Shown one piece after another: positions 48,013 to 61,618 of a DNA stretch of 64,000 bases. A program made the position numbers and the translations under genes. Location: contig NZ_CP026031.1 in the NCBI RefSeq assembly GCF_003726095.1, forward strand, positions 3,868,501 to 3,932,500. The letters are read 5' to 3'. The notes beneath the pieces were generated by a model that saw nothing but the letters and a program-made list of their open reading frames with translations, was not told where the DNA came from and did no database searches. Position 1 is the stretch's first letter. The number at the start of each line of letters is the position of its first letter. Source of the DNA: Niallia circulans. GTDB taxonomy: Bacteria > Bacillota > Bacilli > Bacillales > Cytobacillaceae.

Positions 48013-49893
48013 TTAAACTCGAGCAATTTTCCCTTGTTCTAAATAAACTAATAAAATGGATATATCTGCTGGATTTACCCCAGATATTCTTGATGCCTGC
48101 GCAATGGACAATGGTCGAACTTTTTTTAATTTCTGTACTGCTTCTGTTGCAAGACTAGAGATAGCATCATAATCAATGTTCTCAGGAATTTTTTTATTCT
48201 CCATTTTCTTTAGTCTTTCTACTTGCTGTAAGGATTTCTCAATATAGCCTTCATACTTTATCTGAATTTCTACTTGCTCTTTTATATCTTCCGTTAATTC
48301 TATCTCACTAGGTGCCAGTCCTTCAATATGACTATAATTCATTTCAGGTCGCTTTAATAAGTCTCCTGCTCTTATGCCATCTTTTAATTCACTGCCGCCT
48401 TGTTCTTTAATAACGTTTTGAACTTGTTCATTTGGCTTTAGCATGACTTCGCTTAAACGTTGCTTTTCTTTTTCAATTAATTGCTTTTTCTCCGAGAATT
48501 TTGCGTAACGTTCTTCAGAAATAAGACCAATTCTATAGCCAATATCCGTTAAACGCAAATCTGCATTATCATGGCGAAGTAATAAACGATATTCTGCTCG
48601 AGAAGTTAAAAGACGGTAAGGTTCATTTGTACCCTTTGTAACTAAATCATCAATTAAAACGCCAATATATGCATCAGAACGACTTAAAATAACTTCTTCT
48701 TTTTCTAAAGCATTTAAGCCTGCATTTATCCCAGCCATTAATCCTTGCCCTGCTGCCTCTTCGTATCCTGAAGTTCCATTAATTTGACCAGCAGTATAAA
48801 GATTTTTGATTTTCTTTGTTTCCAATGTTGGCCATAGCTGTGTTGGCACAATTGCATCATACTCAATTGCATATCCCGCACGCATCATTTGCACATTTTC
48901 TAATCCTGGTATCGTTCTTAGAATTTCCTGTTGAACATCTTCAGGCAAGCTTGTGGATAATCCTTGCACATAAACTTCTTGAGTGTTTTTTCCCTCTGGC
49001 TCTAAGAAAATTTGATGTCGCGGTTTATCGTTAAATCGAACCACTTTATCTTCAATTGATGGGCAATAACGTGGTCCAGTTCCTTTAATCATCCCTGAGT
49101 ACATCGGAGAACGATGTAAGTTTGCATCAATAATTTGGTGTGTTGTTTCATTTGTATATGTTAACCAGCAAGGAAGCTGTTCTGTAATAAATTTCGTTGT
49201 TTCATAAGAAAATGCTCTTGGAACATCATCTCCTGGCTGTATTTCTGTTTTAGAGTAGTCAATAGTATGACTATTTACACGAGGAGGTGTTCCTGTTTTA
49301 AAGCGAACTAAGTCAAAACCTAGCTCCTGTAAATGCTCTGATAATCGAATGGATGGCTGCTGGTTATTCGGACCGCTTGAATATTTAAGCTCCCCTAAAA
49401 TAATTTCGCCGCGAAGATATGTTCCAGTAGTGACGACAATTGTTTTTGCACGATACGTAGCACCCGTTTTCGTAATGACACCTTTTGCAACTTGATCCTC
49501 TACTATTAATTCTTCTACCATCCCTTGAATTAATGTCAGATTAGGTTCATTTTCTAATGTCTTTTTCATTTCATGTTGATACATATATTTATCTGCCTGA
49601 GCTCTTAGTGCACGGACTGCAGGTCCTTTTCCTGTATTCAACATTCTCATCTGAATATAGGTCTTATCAATATTTTTACCCATTTCGCCGCCAAGGGCAT
49701 CAATTTCTCTAACAACAATCCCTTTTGCCGGTCCTCCAACAGATGGATTACATGGCATAAAAGCAACCATATCTAAATTAATTGTTAACATTAATGTTTT
49801 GGCGCCTAGTCTTGCTGCCGCAAGTCCTGCTTCACAACCTGCATGGCCTGCACCAATAACAATTACATCATAATTTCCAGCTTCGTACTGCAT
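48013..49893 (-). CDS. mnmG: tRNA uridine 5-carboxymethylaminomethyl modification enzyme MnmG
   Basis: A 626-residue FAD-binding protein (GidA) that acts with MnmE to modify the wobble uridine U34 of tRNAs. It has the FAD motif [21 protein letters not shown] and [21 protein letters not shown]. The C-terminal helical domain binds MnmE. The second of two adjacent ATG codons is taken because GGAGG is then seven bases away. Confidence 0.96.
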   Translation of the reverse strand: MQYEAGNYDVIVIGAGHAGCEAGLAAARLGAKTLMLTINLDMVAFMPCNPSVGGPAKGIVVREIDALGGEMGKNIDKTYIQMRMLNTGKGPAVRALRAQADKYMYQHEMKKTLENEPNLTLIQGMVEELIVEDQVAKGVITKTGATYRAKTIVVTTGTYLRGEIILGELKYSSGPNNQQPSIRLSEHLQELGFDLVRFKTGTPPRVNSHTIDYSKTEIQPGDDVPRAFSYETTKFITEQLPCWLTYTNETTHQIIDANLHRSPMYSGMIKGTGPRYCPSIEDKVVRFNDKPRHQIFLEPEGKNTQEVYVQGLSTSLPEDVQQEILRTIPGLENVQMMRAGYAIEYDAIVPTQLWPTLETKKIKNLYTAGQINGTSGYEEAAGQGLMAGINAGLNALEKEEVILSRSDAYIGVLIDDLVTKGTNEPYRLLTSRAEYRLLLRHDNADLRLTDIGYRIGLISEERYAKFSEKKQLIEKEKQRLSEVMLKPNEQVQNVIKEQGGSELKDGIRAGDLLKRPEMNYSHIEGLAPSEIELTEDIKEQVEIQIKYEGYIEKSLQQVERLKKMENKKIPENIDYDAISSLATEAVQKLKKVRPLSIAQASRISGVNPADISILLVYLEQGKIARV

Positions 49894-49966
49894 CATGATG
49901 CCTCCTTCTTTCTAAGTCTTTCTTTTAGCTTGATTTCGAGGCTCTGTACTATTTATGTTAATTCAT

Positions 49967-51352
49967 TTATTTCCCCAAACAAAATTGCGAGAACAACTGA
50001 TTAATTAAGCTTTCATGAACACTTTCACCAATAATCTCACCAAGTATTTCCCACGTTCTTGTCAAATCAATTTGTACAATATCGATTGGTGTTCCAGTTT
50101 CTGCGCCTACTATTGCATCACTAATAGCATTTAATGCTTGATTCAATAAGGAAATATGTCTAGAGTTAGAAACATAAGTCATATCACTTGCTTCAATGGA
50201 ACCTTCAAAGAATAGGCTGGATATTGCCTCTTCTAATTGATCTACACCATTTTCTTCTACTAAAGAAGTCGTAATGACTTTTCGATTACCGGCAAGTTCT
50301 TTTACTTTTTCTAAATCAATCTTTTGTGGTAAGTCTGTTTTATTAACTATTACAATAAAATCCATACCTTCTGTTGCCTTAAAAATATTCTTATCTTCTT
50401 CTGTTAAATCATCCGCATAATTTAAGACAAGCAAAATTAAATCTGCTTCTCGTAGTACCTTCCGAGATTTCTCTACCCCTATTCGCTCTACAATATCTTC
50501 TGTTTCTCGAATACCGGCAGTATCCAGCAAACGAAGAGGAACTCCGCGCACATTTACATATTCTTCAATGACATCTCTTGTTGTACCAGGGATATCTGTA
50601 ACGATTGCTTTATTTTCTTGCACTAAACTATTTAATAAAGAGGATTTCCCTACATTTGGTCTTCCCACAATAACGGTTGCTAGACCTTCTCGCAGAATCT
50701 TTCCTTGTTGTGATGTTTGCAGTAATTTTTCAATCTCCGTCTTAATATACTTCGATTTCTCGAACATCACTTGCTGTGTCATCTCTTCCACATCATCATA
50801 CTCTGGATAATCTATATTAACCTCTACTTGAGCTAATGTCTCTAAAATTTCTTGGCGCAAATGCTTGATTAATTTCGATAATCTTCCTTCCATTTGTCCA
50901 AGTGCTACATTCATCGCTCGATCTGTTTTGGCTCTTATTAAATCCATTACCGCTTCTGCCTGAGAAAGATCGATTCTTCCATTCAAAAAGGCTCTTTTTG
51001 TAAATTCACCTGGTTCGGCAATTCTTGCACCATGAGAAGTAGTCAACTGCAATAAGCGATTCACCGAGGCAAGTCCACCATGGCAATTAATTTCGACAAC
51101 ATCTTCTTTTGTAAAAGTTTTCGGCCCTCTCATCAACGATACCATTACTTCTTCCACAACCTCATTTGTTGCTGGATCCATGATATGTCCATAATGTATC
51201 GTATGAGTTGCTACCTCACTTAACTTTTTATTTCCTATACTCTTAAAGAGCTTGTCTGCGATTTTTATTGAATCCGGTCCACTTAATCGAACGATTGCGA
51301 TCGCTCCCTCGCCCATTGGCGTCGATATCGCAGCAATTGTATCTAATTCCAT
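49967..51352 (-). CDS. mnmE: tRNA modification GTPase MnmE
   Basis: A 461-residue GTPase (TrmE/ThdF) working with MnmG. It has an N-terminal folate-binding domain ([20 protein letters not shown]), a G domain with [22 protein letters not shown] and NKTD, and the conserved C-terminal FCLGK. ATG 51352 follows GAGGTGAAA; a GTG three codons upstream overlaps that site. Confidence 0.95.
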   Translation of the reverse strand: MELDTIAAISTPMGEGAIAIVRLSGPDSIKIADKLFKSIGNKKLSEVATHTIHYGHIMDPATNEVVEEVMVSLMRGPKTFTKEDVVEINCHGGLASVNRLLQLTTSHGARIAEPGEFTKRAFLNGRIDLSQAEAVMDLIRAKTDRAMNVALGQMEGRLSKLIKHLRQEILETLAQVEVNIDYPEYDDVEEMTQQVMFEKSKYIKTEIEKLLQTSQQGKILREGLATVIVGRPNVGKSSLLNSLVQENKAIVTDIPGTTRDVIEEYVNVRGVPLRLLDTAGIRETEDIVERIGVEKSRKVLREADLILLVLNYADDLTEEDKNIFKATEGMDFIVIVNKTDLPQKIDLEKVKELAGNRKVITTSLVEENGVDQLEEAISSLFFEGSIEASDMTYVSNSRHISLLNQALNAISDAIVGAETGTPIDIVQIDLTRTWEILGEIIGESVHESLINQLFSQFCLGK

Positions 51353-51473
51353 CTTTTTCACCTCAATTCAAAAAAATAATATCTATTTAAATGATTGTAT
51401 TCACCTTTGACATGATTACAATAGATTAGATTAACATATCCACAAATGTAAAAAAAGAAAAAAATCCGCACAC

Positions 51474-51530
51474 TTATCCACATTCATTTTTATCATTACT
51501 TACCATTTTATCTTATCCACATGTGAATAA
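51474..51530. promoter_or_regulatory. DnaA-box cluster upstream of mnmE
   Basis: Perfect boxes TTATCCACA at 51474-51482 and 51513-51521, and TGTGAATAA at 51522-51530, directly adjacent and inverted to the second; a near match, ATATCCACA, lies at about 51436. They are in the gene-free stretch 51353-51785 and could titrate DnaA or regulate mnmE. Confidence 0.7.
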
Positions 51531-51743
51531 CAATAAAACGAAAAATAAAATTACAAAAGCAATGCCCTTCTTCTTACTAATTTTATGGATGCTTAGATCC
51601 AGTTTATTAGCTCCTATTACTTTTTTCTAAATCACTTTTAATCGATAACTGCTTTTGTTCCTTCTTTCATGGCTCTGCCTCCAAAACTAAATAACCAACG
51701 AACCATCCATAATGGGAAATAACCACTAACTTCTTTTAAAGGC

Positions 51744-51786
51744 AAAAAAAGAGATTGTCTCTTTCTTGAGAGACAATCTCTTTTTC
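51744..51786 (-). terminator. Terminator of rnpA-yidC-jag
   Basis: AAAAAGAGATTGTCTC pairs perfectly with its complement across eight bases, immediately after jag. Confidence 0.88.
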
Positions 51787-52415
51787 TATCTATTTTTCAT
51801 CTTAATCGGTGCAATAATTATATGCCTTTTCGCATCTTCTCCCGAAGAGTAAGTTTTTATTCCTTTGAAAGATACCAAAGCAGTATGAATTGTTTTTCTT
51901 TCATCAGCGGGCATCGGTTCGAGCGGAATCTCTTTGCCTATTTTAACCGCTTTATAAGCAATTCTTTCCGCTAACTGAATTAACGCCTGTTTTCTTCGTT
52001 CACGGTAGCCTTCTGCATCTAATAATACTTTTAAGTATTCTTTTGATTCTCTATTAATGACCAATTGTGCTAGATATTGAATAGAATTAAGGGTCTGCCC
52101 TCTTTTACCGATTAATAGAGCAATTTTTTCACCAGATAATTCATACAATATATTTCTGCCATTTTGTTTTACTTGAATCTTAACCGGAACGCCCATTTTT
52201 TCGCAAACATCTTTGAGAAATTCCTCTACTAATTCCACTGGATTCACTTTTTTCTTTACAATTACCTTTGCTGTTCTAGAACCAAAACCAAGAAATCCCT
52301 TTTTTCCTTCCTCAACAACAATGATTTCAACTTGATTCTTTGTTGTCTTAAGCTGAGCTAAAGCTGACTCCACTGCTGCGTCGACTGTTTGTCCTACGGC
52401 AGTAACTTCTTTCAC
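51786..52415 (-). CDS. jag: RNA-binding protein Jag/KhpB
   Basis: A 209-residue protein (SpoIIIJ-associated, EloR/KhpB). It has an N-terminal Jag_N domain ([20 protein letters not shown], then [15 protein letters not shown]), a KH domain with [13 protein letters not shown] and a C-terminal R3H domain ([20 protein letters not shown]). It starts with an ATGA overlap with yidC. It binds RNA and affects cell elongation and division in related species. Confidence 0.94.
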   Translation of the reverse strand: MKEVTAVGQTVDAAVESALAQLKTTKNQVEIIVVEEGKKGFLGFGSRTAKVIVKKKVNPVELVEEFLKDVCEKMGVPVKIQVKQNGRNILYELSGEKIALLIGKRGQTLNSIQYLAQLVINRESKEYLKVLLDAEGYRERRKQALIQLAERIAYKAVKIGKEIPLEPMPADERKTIHTALVSFKGIKTYSSGEDAKRHIIIAPIKMKNR

Positions 52416-53188
52416 TTCTTCGCTCCTCCTGCTTTGCTAGTTTGTCCAGCAGTTTTAATTTCAGGACCTTTGATAAAATACGTTTGAACAATTGTAAAGA
52501 TATTCCCTACTACCCAGTAAAGAGATAATGCTGCCGGAAAATTAATAGCAAATACTAAAATCATCACTGGCATAATCCAAACCATCATTTGCATTTGCGG
52601 ATTTGGCGGTGCTCCTGCCATTGATAGTTTTGTTTGAATAAATGTTGTTACACCAGCTATAATCGGTAGTAAATAGATTGGATCAGGCTGTCCTAAACTG
52701 AACCATAAGAAATCATGGGAAGCAATTTCTCTTGTACGAGAAATTGCATGATAAAATCCAATCAATATAGGCATTTGTACGATTAGAGGGAAACAACCCG
52801 CTAATGGATTTACTTTATTCTCTTGGAATAACTTCATTGTTTCTTCTTGAAGCTTTTGTTGTGTCTTTTGGTCTTTCGAGCTATATTTTTGCTGCAGCTC
52901 TTTCATCTGTGGCTGGATTGCCTGCATTGCCTTACTGTTTCTTGTTTGTTTAATCATAAGCGGTAAAATAACCAATCGAACTAAAATAGTTACGATAATA
53001 ATAGAGATACCATAACTACCCCCAGCGAATGCTGCTGTTTTAATAATCAATTGAGATAATGGATATACAATGTATTCATTCCAAATCCCTTCACTTTCAG
53101 AAGTTATTGGTTGATTAAACTCTGTACATCCTGTTAGAATGGTCATTAAAAAAAGTAGACCAACTATCAATAAAAATTTCTTATTCAA
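52412..53188 (-). CDS. yidC: Membrane protein insertase YidC (SpoIIIJ type)
   Basis: A 258-residue insertase and lipoprotein. The signal peptide ends in lipobox LTGC with lipidated C21. Five membrane segments follow (first about 57-80), with [20 protein letters not shown]. It helps SecYEG-dependent and -independent membrane insertion; the SpoIIIJ paralogue is needed for sporulation in B. subtilis. The basic C-terminal tail is typical. Confidence 0.95.
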   Translation of the reverse strand: MNKKFLLIVGLLFLMTILTGCTEFNQPITSESEGIWNEYIVYPLSQLIIKTAAFAGGSYGISIIIVTILVRLVILPLMIKQTRNSKAMQAIQPQMKELQQKYSSKDQKTQQKLQEETMKLFQENKVNPLAGCFPLIVQMPILIGFYHAISRTREIASHDFLWFSLGQPDPIYLLPIIAGVTTFIQTKLSMAGAPPNPQMQMMVWIMPVMILVFAINFPAALSLYWVVGNIFTIVQTYFIKGPEIKTAGQTSKAGGAKK

Positions 53189-53285
53189 GCTGCAAATCCT
53201 CCTGTAATATAATTTTCGAATATTACTTAATAAGTATTGTAACCGATAAACGAATGGTAGGAAACGCTTTAATAGGATTTTCCCC

Positions 53286-53633
53286 TTAATTCTTTTTTGA
53301 AAGAACTTTTGCTATTTTCAAAATATGGATAAGACTCTTTTTTACTTCTTCAAAAGACATATCAGCAACAGGCTTTCTTACAATTATGACATAATCATAC
53401 TTATTTTCCAACATGTCATCTAATTCAAGAAATGCTTGTCTTACATAGCGTTTTATCTGGTTTCTTTTTACGGCATTGCCGATTTTTTTACTAACAGATA
53501 AGCCAATACGAAAATGCACTTGTTCTTCTTTTTTCAATTTATAAATAACAAACTGTCGATTGGCAAAAGATTGCCCTTTTTTAAAAACAGACTGAAATTC
53601 TTTATTTTTCTTGATTCTAAATTCTTTTTTCAA
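53286..53633 (-). CDS. rnpA: Ribonuclease P protein component
   Basis: A 115-residue basic protein that assists RNase P RNA in maturing tRNA 5' ends. Signature segments are [20 protein letters not shown] and [20 protein letters not shown] (RNR motif). It lies between rpmH and yidC as in nearly all bacteria. Confidence 0.96.
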   Translation of the reverse strand: MKKEFRIKKNKEFQSVFKKGQSFANRQFVIYKLKKEEQVHFRIGLSVSKKIGNAVKRNQIKRYVRQAFLELDDMLENKYDYVIIVRKPVADMSFEEVKKSLIHILKIAKVLSKKN

Positions 53634-53784
53634 CGTTTATAACTCCTTCAATCCTCCAACTTACCTAATTTCCCAATAAAAGAAAGAATTAGATAGGCAT
53701 CTTAACGTGAAGTAAACCAATCTATTGTAAAAAAAGGAAGGGTCTGTCCTTTTATGCAAGATCATTCCCTTCTCCTTTTAATTG

Positions 53785-53811
53785 AAAAAAGACCACTGAC
53801 TTTTCAGTGGC

Positions 53812-53812
<1 letters not shown>
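53785..53812 (-). terminator. Terminator or attenuator between rpmH and rnpA
   Basis: GGCCACTGA pairs with TCAGTGGTC across AAAG and is followed on the minus strand by TTTTTTC. It overlaps the rpmH stop codon and may lower rnpA expression relative to L34. Confidence 0.75.
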
Positions 53813-53976
<164 letters not shown>

Positions 53977-54240
53977 TTATAGACAGTCCTTACAATTATA
54001 TAAACATAGGCAATTAATTGTCAACTATTCATTTTATTTATCTAATTTTATGGATCACTTTATTTAGTGATGTTCCTATCTTTTTAGGCCATTGCAATAG
54101 TATACCACATATTTTTCTATTCTACTTCATAATCCTTCCCAACATTTCTATTTCTTAACGAATAATTTTTACCAATTTGGATATTCAACAAAAATTTCAT
54201 TTATCTAATTTTGAGCATTTTTAACTATCCTTTCGACGAT

Positions 54241-54550
54241 TGTGGATAAATTTCGACGGTAATATTTTTTCCACAATAGTTATTTACAACTTTTCAACAA
54301 ACTAATACCTTGTGGACATTTATTACTAACAACCTAATTGACTTGTGGATAAGATATTAAAAAGCATTGCAGTTCTTATAAATTTTTGTTATTATAGTTT
54401 TGTTTTCACATCTGAATAAAATCTGTGCATAACTCCATTATCCACAATCTGTGGATAAGTTGTGGACATCTTATTCTTTGTGACTGAACAGAGTTTTCCA
54501 CAGATGGTGGATACTGTCGAAATACCACTAATCTTCCTTATAATATATTT
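54241..54550. other. oriC, upstream DnaA-box cluster (incAB-like)
   Basis: The 1-kb rpmH-dnaA region has perfect boxes at 54241-54249, 54344-54352, 54424-54432 (TGTGCATAA), 54438-54446 and 54450-54458, with near matches at 54311, 54461 and around 54497. The densest group spans 54424-54469. No gene is present in 53947-54965. This is the upstream half of a bipartite Bacillus-type origin; it also covers the dnaA promoter and so mediates autoregulation. Confidence 0.93.
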
Positions 54551-54965
54551 TTCCACATTAGAAAAGGACAACTTTCCTGTTATCTTGCCTATTTATATCA
54601 ATATAGCGCAAGATTTTGTCCAAAGTCACGATTAGATGATTCCTTTTGCAGGAATTTGACGACTAAATACAGGAAGCAAAGAAAAAAATATCAACTTTTG
54701 CAAAAAAAATATTTAACACCTGTTTACGATTGCTGCTTATCGCATCCATTGATTTTAAATTTTTTAGCAAAAGTATTTCTGAGCGATTTTATCTTAAGGC
54801 TTTAAGGCTCTTTTTTTGTTTTTAATATTTTTTCAGAAACGATAAATTGAGTAATTTTAACCATTCCTATTGAAAATTATCTTTTTCTATACGTTTTAAG
54901 ATAGATCATCTGCTAGGATGAACAGAGCTAATACAATTAACTTTGAGAAAAGGAGGCGAGGATAC

Positions 54966-56306
54966 TTGAAGAATATAACGGATCTCTGGAATAATGCCCT
55001 AAGTACAATCGAAACAAAGATTAGTAAACCTAGTTTTGATACATGGCTTAAGCCTACAAAGGCTAATTCCTTGCAAGGAGATCTTCTAGTTGTAACAGCA
55101 CCTAATGAATTTGCCCGAGATTGGTTAGAAGAACGGTACTCTCAACTGATTGCTGAAATACTTTATGAAATTACAGGAGAGGAACTTCTTGTAAAATTTA
55201 TTATTCCTCAAAATCAAAAAGAAGAGGAATTCGATCAGCAAATTTCTACCAAACAAAAGAAAAAAGAAGAAGAAGTTACGGAACAAACTATTTTAAATTC
55301 CAAATATACGTTTGACACTTTTGTAATTGGATCTGGAAATCGCTTTGCTCATGCAGCTTCCCTTGCTGTTGCCGAAGCACCTGCAAAGGCATATAACCCT
55401 CTATTTATTTATGGAGGAGTTGGACTTGGAAAAACTCACTTAATGCATGCAATTGGTCACTATGTTCTTGATCATAATCCATCTGCTAAAGTAGTTTATT
55501 TATCTTCTGAGAAATTCACAAACGAATTTATTAATAGTATCCGTGATAATAAAGGTGCTGAATTCCGTGATAAATATCGAAATGTTGACGTTCTTTTAAT
55601 AGATGATATTCAATTTCTTGCTGGAAAAGAATCAACACAAGAAGAATTTTTCCATACATTTAACACGTTACATGAAGAAAGCAAACAAATTATTATCTCT
55701 AGTGATCGTCCTCCAAAGGAAATTCCAACACTAGAGGATCGCCTGCGTTCTCGTTTTGAATGGGGACTTATTACAGATATTACGCCACCAGATTTAGAAA
55801 CACGGATTGCTATCTTAAGAAAAAAAGCAAAAGCAGATGGGTTAGACATCCCAAATGAAGTAATGCTTTATATTGCTAATCAAATAGATTCAAATATTCG
55901 CGAGCTAGAAGGTGCACTTATTCGTGTTGTTGCATATTCTTCTTTAATTAATAAAGATATAAATGCTGATTTAGCAGCTGAAGCATTAAAAGATATAGTC
56001 CCAAGCTCTAAACCGCGAGTAATAACCATTCATGATATTCAAAAAGTAGTAGGAGAGCATTTTCATATCAAGTTAGAAGATTTCAAAGCCAAAAAACGAA
56101 CGAAATCCATTGCATTCCCAAGACAAATTGCTATGTACTTATCAAGAGAATTGACGGATTTCTCCTTACCAAAAATCGGGGAAGAGTTCGGCGGTCGTGA
56201 TCATACAACTGTTATTCATGCCCATGAAAAAATATCAAAATTGCTTTTAACAGACTCTCTTCTTCAAAAACAATTAAAAGAAATAAATGAACTCTTAAAA
56301 GTTTAG
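54966..56306 (+). CDS. dnaA: Chromosomal replication initiator DnaA
   Basis: A 446-residue AAA+ initiator, the same length as in B. subtilis. Domain I ([20 protein letters not shown]) binds helicase-loading partners; domain III has Walker [16 protein letters not shown] and Walker [14 protein letters not shown]; domain IV has the DnaA-box reading motif [18 protein letters not shown] 54966 is chosen because AGGAGG lies nine bases before it and it gives the conserved start; the open frame beginning at 54918 is leader. Confidence 0.97.
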   Translation: MKNITDLWNNALSTIETKISKPSFDTWLKPTKANSLQGDLLVVTAPNEFARDWLEERYSQLIAEILYEITGEELLVKFIIPQNQKEEEFDQQISTKQKKKEEEVTEQTILNSKYTFDTFVIGSGNRFAHAASLAVAEAPAKAYNPLFIYGGVGLGKTHLMHAIGHYVLDHNPSAKVVYLSSEKFTNEFINSIRDNKGAEFRDKYRNVDVLLIDDIQFLAGKESTQEEFFHTFNTLHEESKQIIISSDRPPKEIPTLEDRLRSRFEWGLITDITPPDLETRIAILRKKAKADGLDIPNEVMLYIANQIDSNIRELEGALIRVVAYSSLINKDINADLAAEALKDIVPSSKPRVITIHDIQKVVGEHFHIKLEDFKAKKRTKSIAFPRQIAMYLSRELTDFSLPKIGEEFGGRDHTTVIHAHEKISKLLLTDSLLQKQLKEINELLKV

Positions 56307-56337
56307 ATAGAATAATGTGTATAACTCGCCTTACTTT

Positions 56338-56373
56338 AAACACAGTCTATCCACATGTTGATAGACTGTGTTT
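56338..56373 (+). terminator. Hairpin after dnaA containing a DnaA-box-like sequence
   Basis: AAACACAGTCTAT pairs perfectly with its complement; the loop side includes CTATCCACA. It probably acts as a terminator and a weak DnaA site. Confidence 0.65.
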
Positions 56374-56389
56374 CCTTGCTTAAATATAG

Positions 56390-56450
56390 TTATCCACATA
56401 CTAACAGGACCTACTACTTGTACTACTATTTTTTTTAAAATATATTATTA
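56390..56450 (+). other. oriC unwinding region: DnaA box, DnaA-trio and AT-rich DUE
   Basis: A perfect DnaA box (56390-56398) is followed by a short G/C-containing spacer, then repeating trinucleotides CTA CTA CTT GTA CTA CTA (56411-56428) and a T/A-rich tract. This box-GC-trio-AT order is the basal unwinding system described for B. subtilis oriC. Confidence 0.88.
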
Positions 56451-56504
56451 AAATAAGCATTTAGAACTTACATTCAAAAATTATTTAAATCGGAGGATTA
56501 ATTA

Positions 56505-57638
56505 ATGAAATTCATCATCCAAAAAGACCATCTTGTTCAAAGTGTTCAAGATGTAATGAAAGCAATTACTAGTAGAACAACAATTCCTATTCTAACTGGG
56601 ATAAAAATTGTTGCGAGTGAAGAAGGAGTAACATTAACTGGAAGTGATTCTGATATTTCCATTGAATCTTTTATTCCTAAAGAAGAAGGAGATCAAGAAA
56701 TAGTTGATATCCAACAGCCTGGTTCTATTGTTTTACAAGCTAAGTTTTTTAGTGAAATTGTAAAAAAACTCCCTACCAGCCAAGTTGAAATTATGGTTGA
56801 TAATTTACAAACAACAATCCGTTCTGGTAAATCAGAGTTCAATTTAAATGGACTTGATTCTGAGGAATACCCGCATTTACCACAAATTTCGGAACAAAAT
56901 TCTATTAAAGTTCCTACAGATTTACTAAAAAATATTATTAAACAAACTGTTTTTGCAGTGTCCACCTCAGAAACACGTCCAGTGTTGACAGGTGTAAACT
57001 GGAAAATAGAAAACAATGATTTAATCTGTATTGCAACAGATAGTCATCGACTAGCTTTAAGAAAAGCAAAAATAGAAACAGAGGAAGAACAATCATTTAA
57101 TATTGTTATTCCAGGAAAAAGTTTAAATGAGTTGAATAGAATTTTAGATGATCATGATGAGCCTGTTGAAATTTTTGTTACGGAAAACCAGATTCTATTT
57201 AAAACGAAACATATTCTATTTTTCTCACGCTTGTTAGAAGGGAATTATCCTGATACCAATCGCTTAATACCTACTGAAAGCAAGACGGATATTGTTGTAA
57301 ACTCTAAAGAATTTTTGCAATCCATTGATCGTGCTTCCTTACTTGCACGTGAAGGCCGAAATAATGTTGTTAAATTTTCAACCATGAGTGATAATGTGAT
57401 AGAAATTTCTTCTTTTACTCCGGAAATTGGAAAAGTAATGGAGGAATTAGTGAGTGAATCAGTTAGTGGGGAAGAATTAAAAATTTCTTTCAGTGCTAAA
57501 TTTATGATGGATGCGTTGAAAGTTCTTGAAGGATCAGAAGTGAAAATTAGTTTTACTGGAGCGATGCGACCATTTGTTATTCATCCAACAAATGATGATT
57601 CTACATTGCAGCTTATATTACCGGTTAGAACCTATTAA
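56505..57638 (+). CDS. dnaN: DNA polymerase III beta subunit (sliding clamp)
   Basis: A 377-residue clamp protein that encircles DNA and tethers polymerase. The start MKFIIQKDHLVQSVQDVMKA, TSRTTIPILTGIKI and the end LILPVRTY are typical, with three homologous clamp domains. ATG has a GGAGG site nine bases upstream. Confidence 0.97.
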   Translation: MKFIIQKDHLVQSVQDVMKAITSRTTIPILTGIKIVASEEGVTLTGSDSDISIESFIPKEEGDQEIVDIQQPGSIVLQAKFFSEIVKKLPTSQVEIMVDNLQTTIRSGKSEFNLNGLDSEEYPHLPQISEQNSIKVPTDLLKNIIKQTVFAVSTSETRPVLTGVNWKIENNDLICIATDSHRLALRKAKIETEEEQSFNIVIPGKSLNELNRILDDHDEPVEIFVTENQILFKTKHILFFSRLLEGNYPDTNRLIPTESKTDIVVNSKEFLQSIDRASLLAREGRNNVVKFSTMSDNVIEISSFTPEIGKVMEELVSESVSGEELKISFSAKFMMDALKVLEGSEVKISFTGAMRPFVIHPTNDDSTLQLILPVRTY

Positions 57639-57643
57639 AAGTT

Positions 57644-57678
57644 TTGGGTGTTCTGTTTAATGAACACCCAATTTTTCT
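57644..57678 (+). terminator. Terminator of dnaN
   Basis: TTGGGTGTTC pairs perfectly with GAACACCCAA, followed by TTTTTC. Confidence 0.85.
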
Positions 57679-57856
57679 TTTTATAGAGTGGTTGCATGAA
57701 TATACAAAACGATTAATAAGTAAGTTGTGAGTGTGTTTTAACCTGCTCATTTCGACTATTCACGACTTATTTATAGAAATATTACACTTTTCTTTGTGTA
57801 TCAATAAATTATTTAGTAGAATAGAAAGATACGATTAAAGTTGAGAGAGTGAAAAG

Positions 57857-58069
57857 ATGAATAATCAAATTAAAATTGACACGGATTATATTACATTAGG
57901 TCAATTTCTAAAAGTAGCAGAGTTAATACAATCAGGTGGAATGGCAAAATGGTTCCTAGGAGAATACGAGGTATTTGTGAATGGGGAACAGGATCAGCGC
58001 AGAGGAAGAAAATTAAGAAGTGGTGACGAAATAAATATTCCTTCATTTGGCAAGTACACTGTTTTATAA
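57857..58069 (+). CDS. yaaA: S4-domain RNA-binding protein YaaA
   Basis: A 70-residue S4-like RNA-binding protein reading IQSGGMAKWFLGEYEVFVNG, then RRGRKLRSGDEINI. It is conserved between dnaN and recF in Bacillus and linked to ribosome assembly. It lies 14 bp upstream of recF. Confidence 0.93.
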   Translation: MNNQIKIDTDYITLGQFLKVAELIQSGGMAKWFLGEYEVFVNGEQDQRRGRKLRSGDEINIPSFGKYTVL

Positions 58070-58083
58070 AAGGGTGAAACCAA

Positions 58084-59202
58084 ATGTATATTGATGAGTT
58101 GCTTTTGAGAAATTACCGGAATTATGAGGAACTGAATATTTCTTTCGAAAATAAAGTAAATGTAATTTTAGGAGAGAACGCACAAGGAAAAACCAATGTG
58201 ATGGAATCTATCTATGTTCTAGCTATGGCTAAATCTCACCGAACCTCTAATGATAAAGAACTTATTCGTTGGGACAAAGAATATGCTAAAATAGAAGGTA
58301 GATTAGTTAAGGCACATGGGAAAATTCCCATGCAGTTAGTCGTGGCTAAAAAAGGGAAAAAGGCAAAGTTTAATCATATAGAGCAGCGAAAACTAAGTCA
58401 ATATATCGGTAATATGAACGTAGTTATGTTCGCACCTGAAGATTTAAATCTAGTAAAAGGCAGCCCGCAAATTAGAAGAAGATTTATTGATATGGAAATA
58501 GGGCAAATATCACCAGTATATTTGCATGATATGAGCCAGTATCAAAAAATTTTACACCAGCGAAATACCTACCTAAAACAATTACAAACAAATAAACAAA
58601 CAGACCATACAATGCTTGAAATACTAACCGAACAATTTATAGATATGGCAGTTAAAATTGTCGCAAAGCGTTTTGAATTCCTGCATCTGCTGGAAAAATG
58701 GGCGGTTCCGATTCATAAAGGAATATCTCGCGGGTTGGAAACACTAGAAATTCGCTATAAACCTTCCGTCGATGTATCAGAAGACCAAGATTTGTCGAAA
58801 ATGAAGAGCATATACGAAGAAAAATTCCAACATTTAAAAAAACGGGAGATTGATCGAGGGATGACGTTATTCGGACCTCATCGTGATGATATGATGTTTT
58901 ATGTGAATAATAGAGATGTACAAACCTTTGGTTCACAAGGACAGCAACGAACGACTGCATTATCAATAAAGATGGCGGAAATTGAATTAATTTATTCTGA
59001 GATTCGTGAGTATCCAATACTCCTGCTAGATGATGTCCTTTCTGAATTAGATGACTACCGGCAATCTCATTTATTAAATACCATTCAAGGGAAAGTGCAA
59101 ACTTTTGTGACAACAACCAATGTTGATGGAATTGACCATCAAACGTTAAAAGAAGCTGCTACTTTTCAGGTTGAATCCGGAACGATTAAAAAGATTCAAT
59201 AA
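58084..59202 (+). CDS. recF: DNA replication and repair protein RecF
   Basis: A 372-residue SMC-like ATPase that helps RecA load at single-strand gaps. The start [20 protein letters not shown], Walker [19 protein letters not shown], the signature [20 protein letters not shown] and Walker [12 protein letters not shown] are complete. Confidence 0.96.
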   Translation: MYIDELLLRNYRNYEELNISFENKVNVILGENAQGKTNVMESIYVLAMAKSHRTSNDKELIRWDKEYAKIEGRLVKAHGKIPMQLVVAKKGKKAKFNHIEQRKLSQYIGNMNVVMFAPEDLNLVKGSPQIRRRFIDMEIGQISPVYLHDMSQYQKILHQRNTYLKQLQTNKQTDHTMLEILTEQFIDMAVKIVAKRFEFLHLLEKWAVPIHKGISRGLETLEIRYKPSVDVSEDQDLSKMKSIYEEKFQHLKKREIDRGMTLFGPHRDDMMFYVNNRDVQTFGSQGQQRTTALSIKMAEIELIYSEIREYPILLLDDVLSELDDYRQSHLLNTIQGKVQTFVTTTNVDGIDHQTLKEAATFQVESGTIKKIQ

Positions 59203-59217
59203 CTTTGAGGTGAAAAA

Positions 59218-59463
59218 GTGTACGTTCATATTGGAGAAAATATTCTTGTGCGAACTTCAGAAATTTTAACTATATTAGATAAACAGACAGTTGAGTCCTC
59301 TCCTATCTCAAAGGAATTTCTAGAACGACAAAAAGCAATGACCAATGGGAAAAGTTCCACTTATAAATCTATTGTGATAACGAAGGATACTATCTATTTT
59401 TCGCCGATTGCTTCTAATACGTTAAAAAAAAGAATAGTCCAGTTAACTATTCAAGAGTACTAA
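59218..59463 (+). CDS. remB: Extracellular matrix regulator RemB (YaaB)
   Basis: An 81-residue protein starting with GTG (MYVHIGENILVRTSEILTIL) and having KSIVITKDTIYFSPIASNTL. In B. subtilis RemB and its paralogue RemA promote biofilm matrix genes and osmoprotectant uptake. It is placed between recF and gyrB as expected. Confidence 0.92.
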   Translation: MYVHIGENILVRTSEILTILDKQTVESSPISKEFLERQKAMTNGKSSTYKSIVITKDTIYFSPIASNTLKKRIVQLTIQEY

Positions 59464-59511
59464 TGATGCAAAATTAAATGAAAAAATTTTTTGATGTCAA
59501 TAGAAAGTTAG

Positions 59512-61452
<1,941 letters not shown>

Positions 61453-61618
61453 AGATAGGAAAAGAAATTTGGTGCTGATTAGATTGGCACCTTGTGTGTT
61501 TCTTTAGAAGTTAGTTATTCCTATTAATCATAAGGAATTCGATTAGATATTCTTTTTCTAAAAACACTTTTTGTCAGGAAGAAGATGATCTAATTGTTTC
61601 TTAAGGAGGTTCCTTTAC

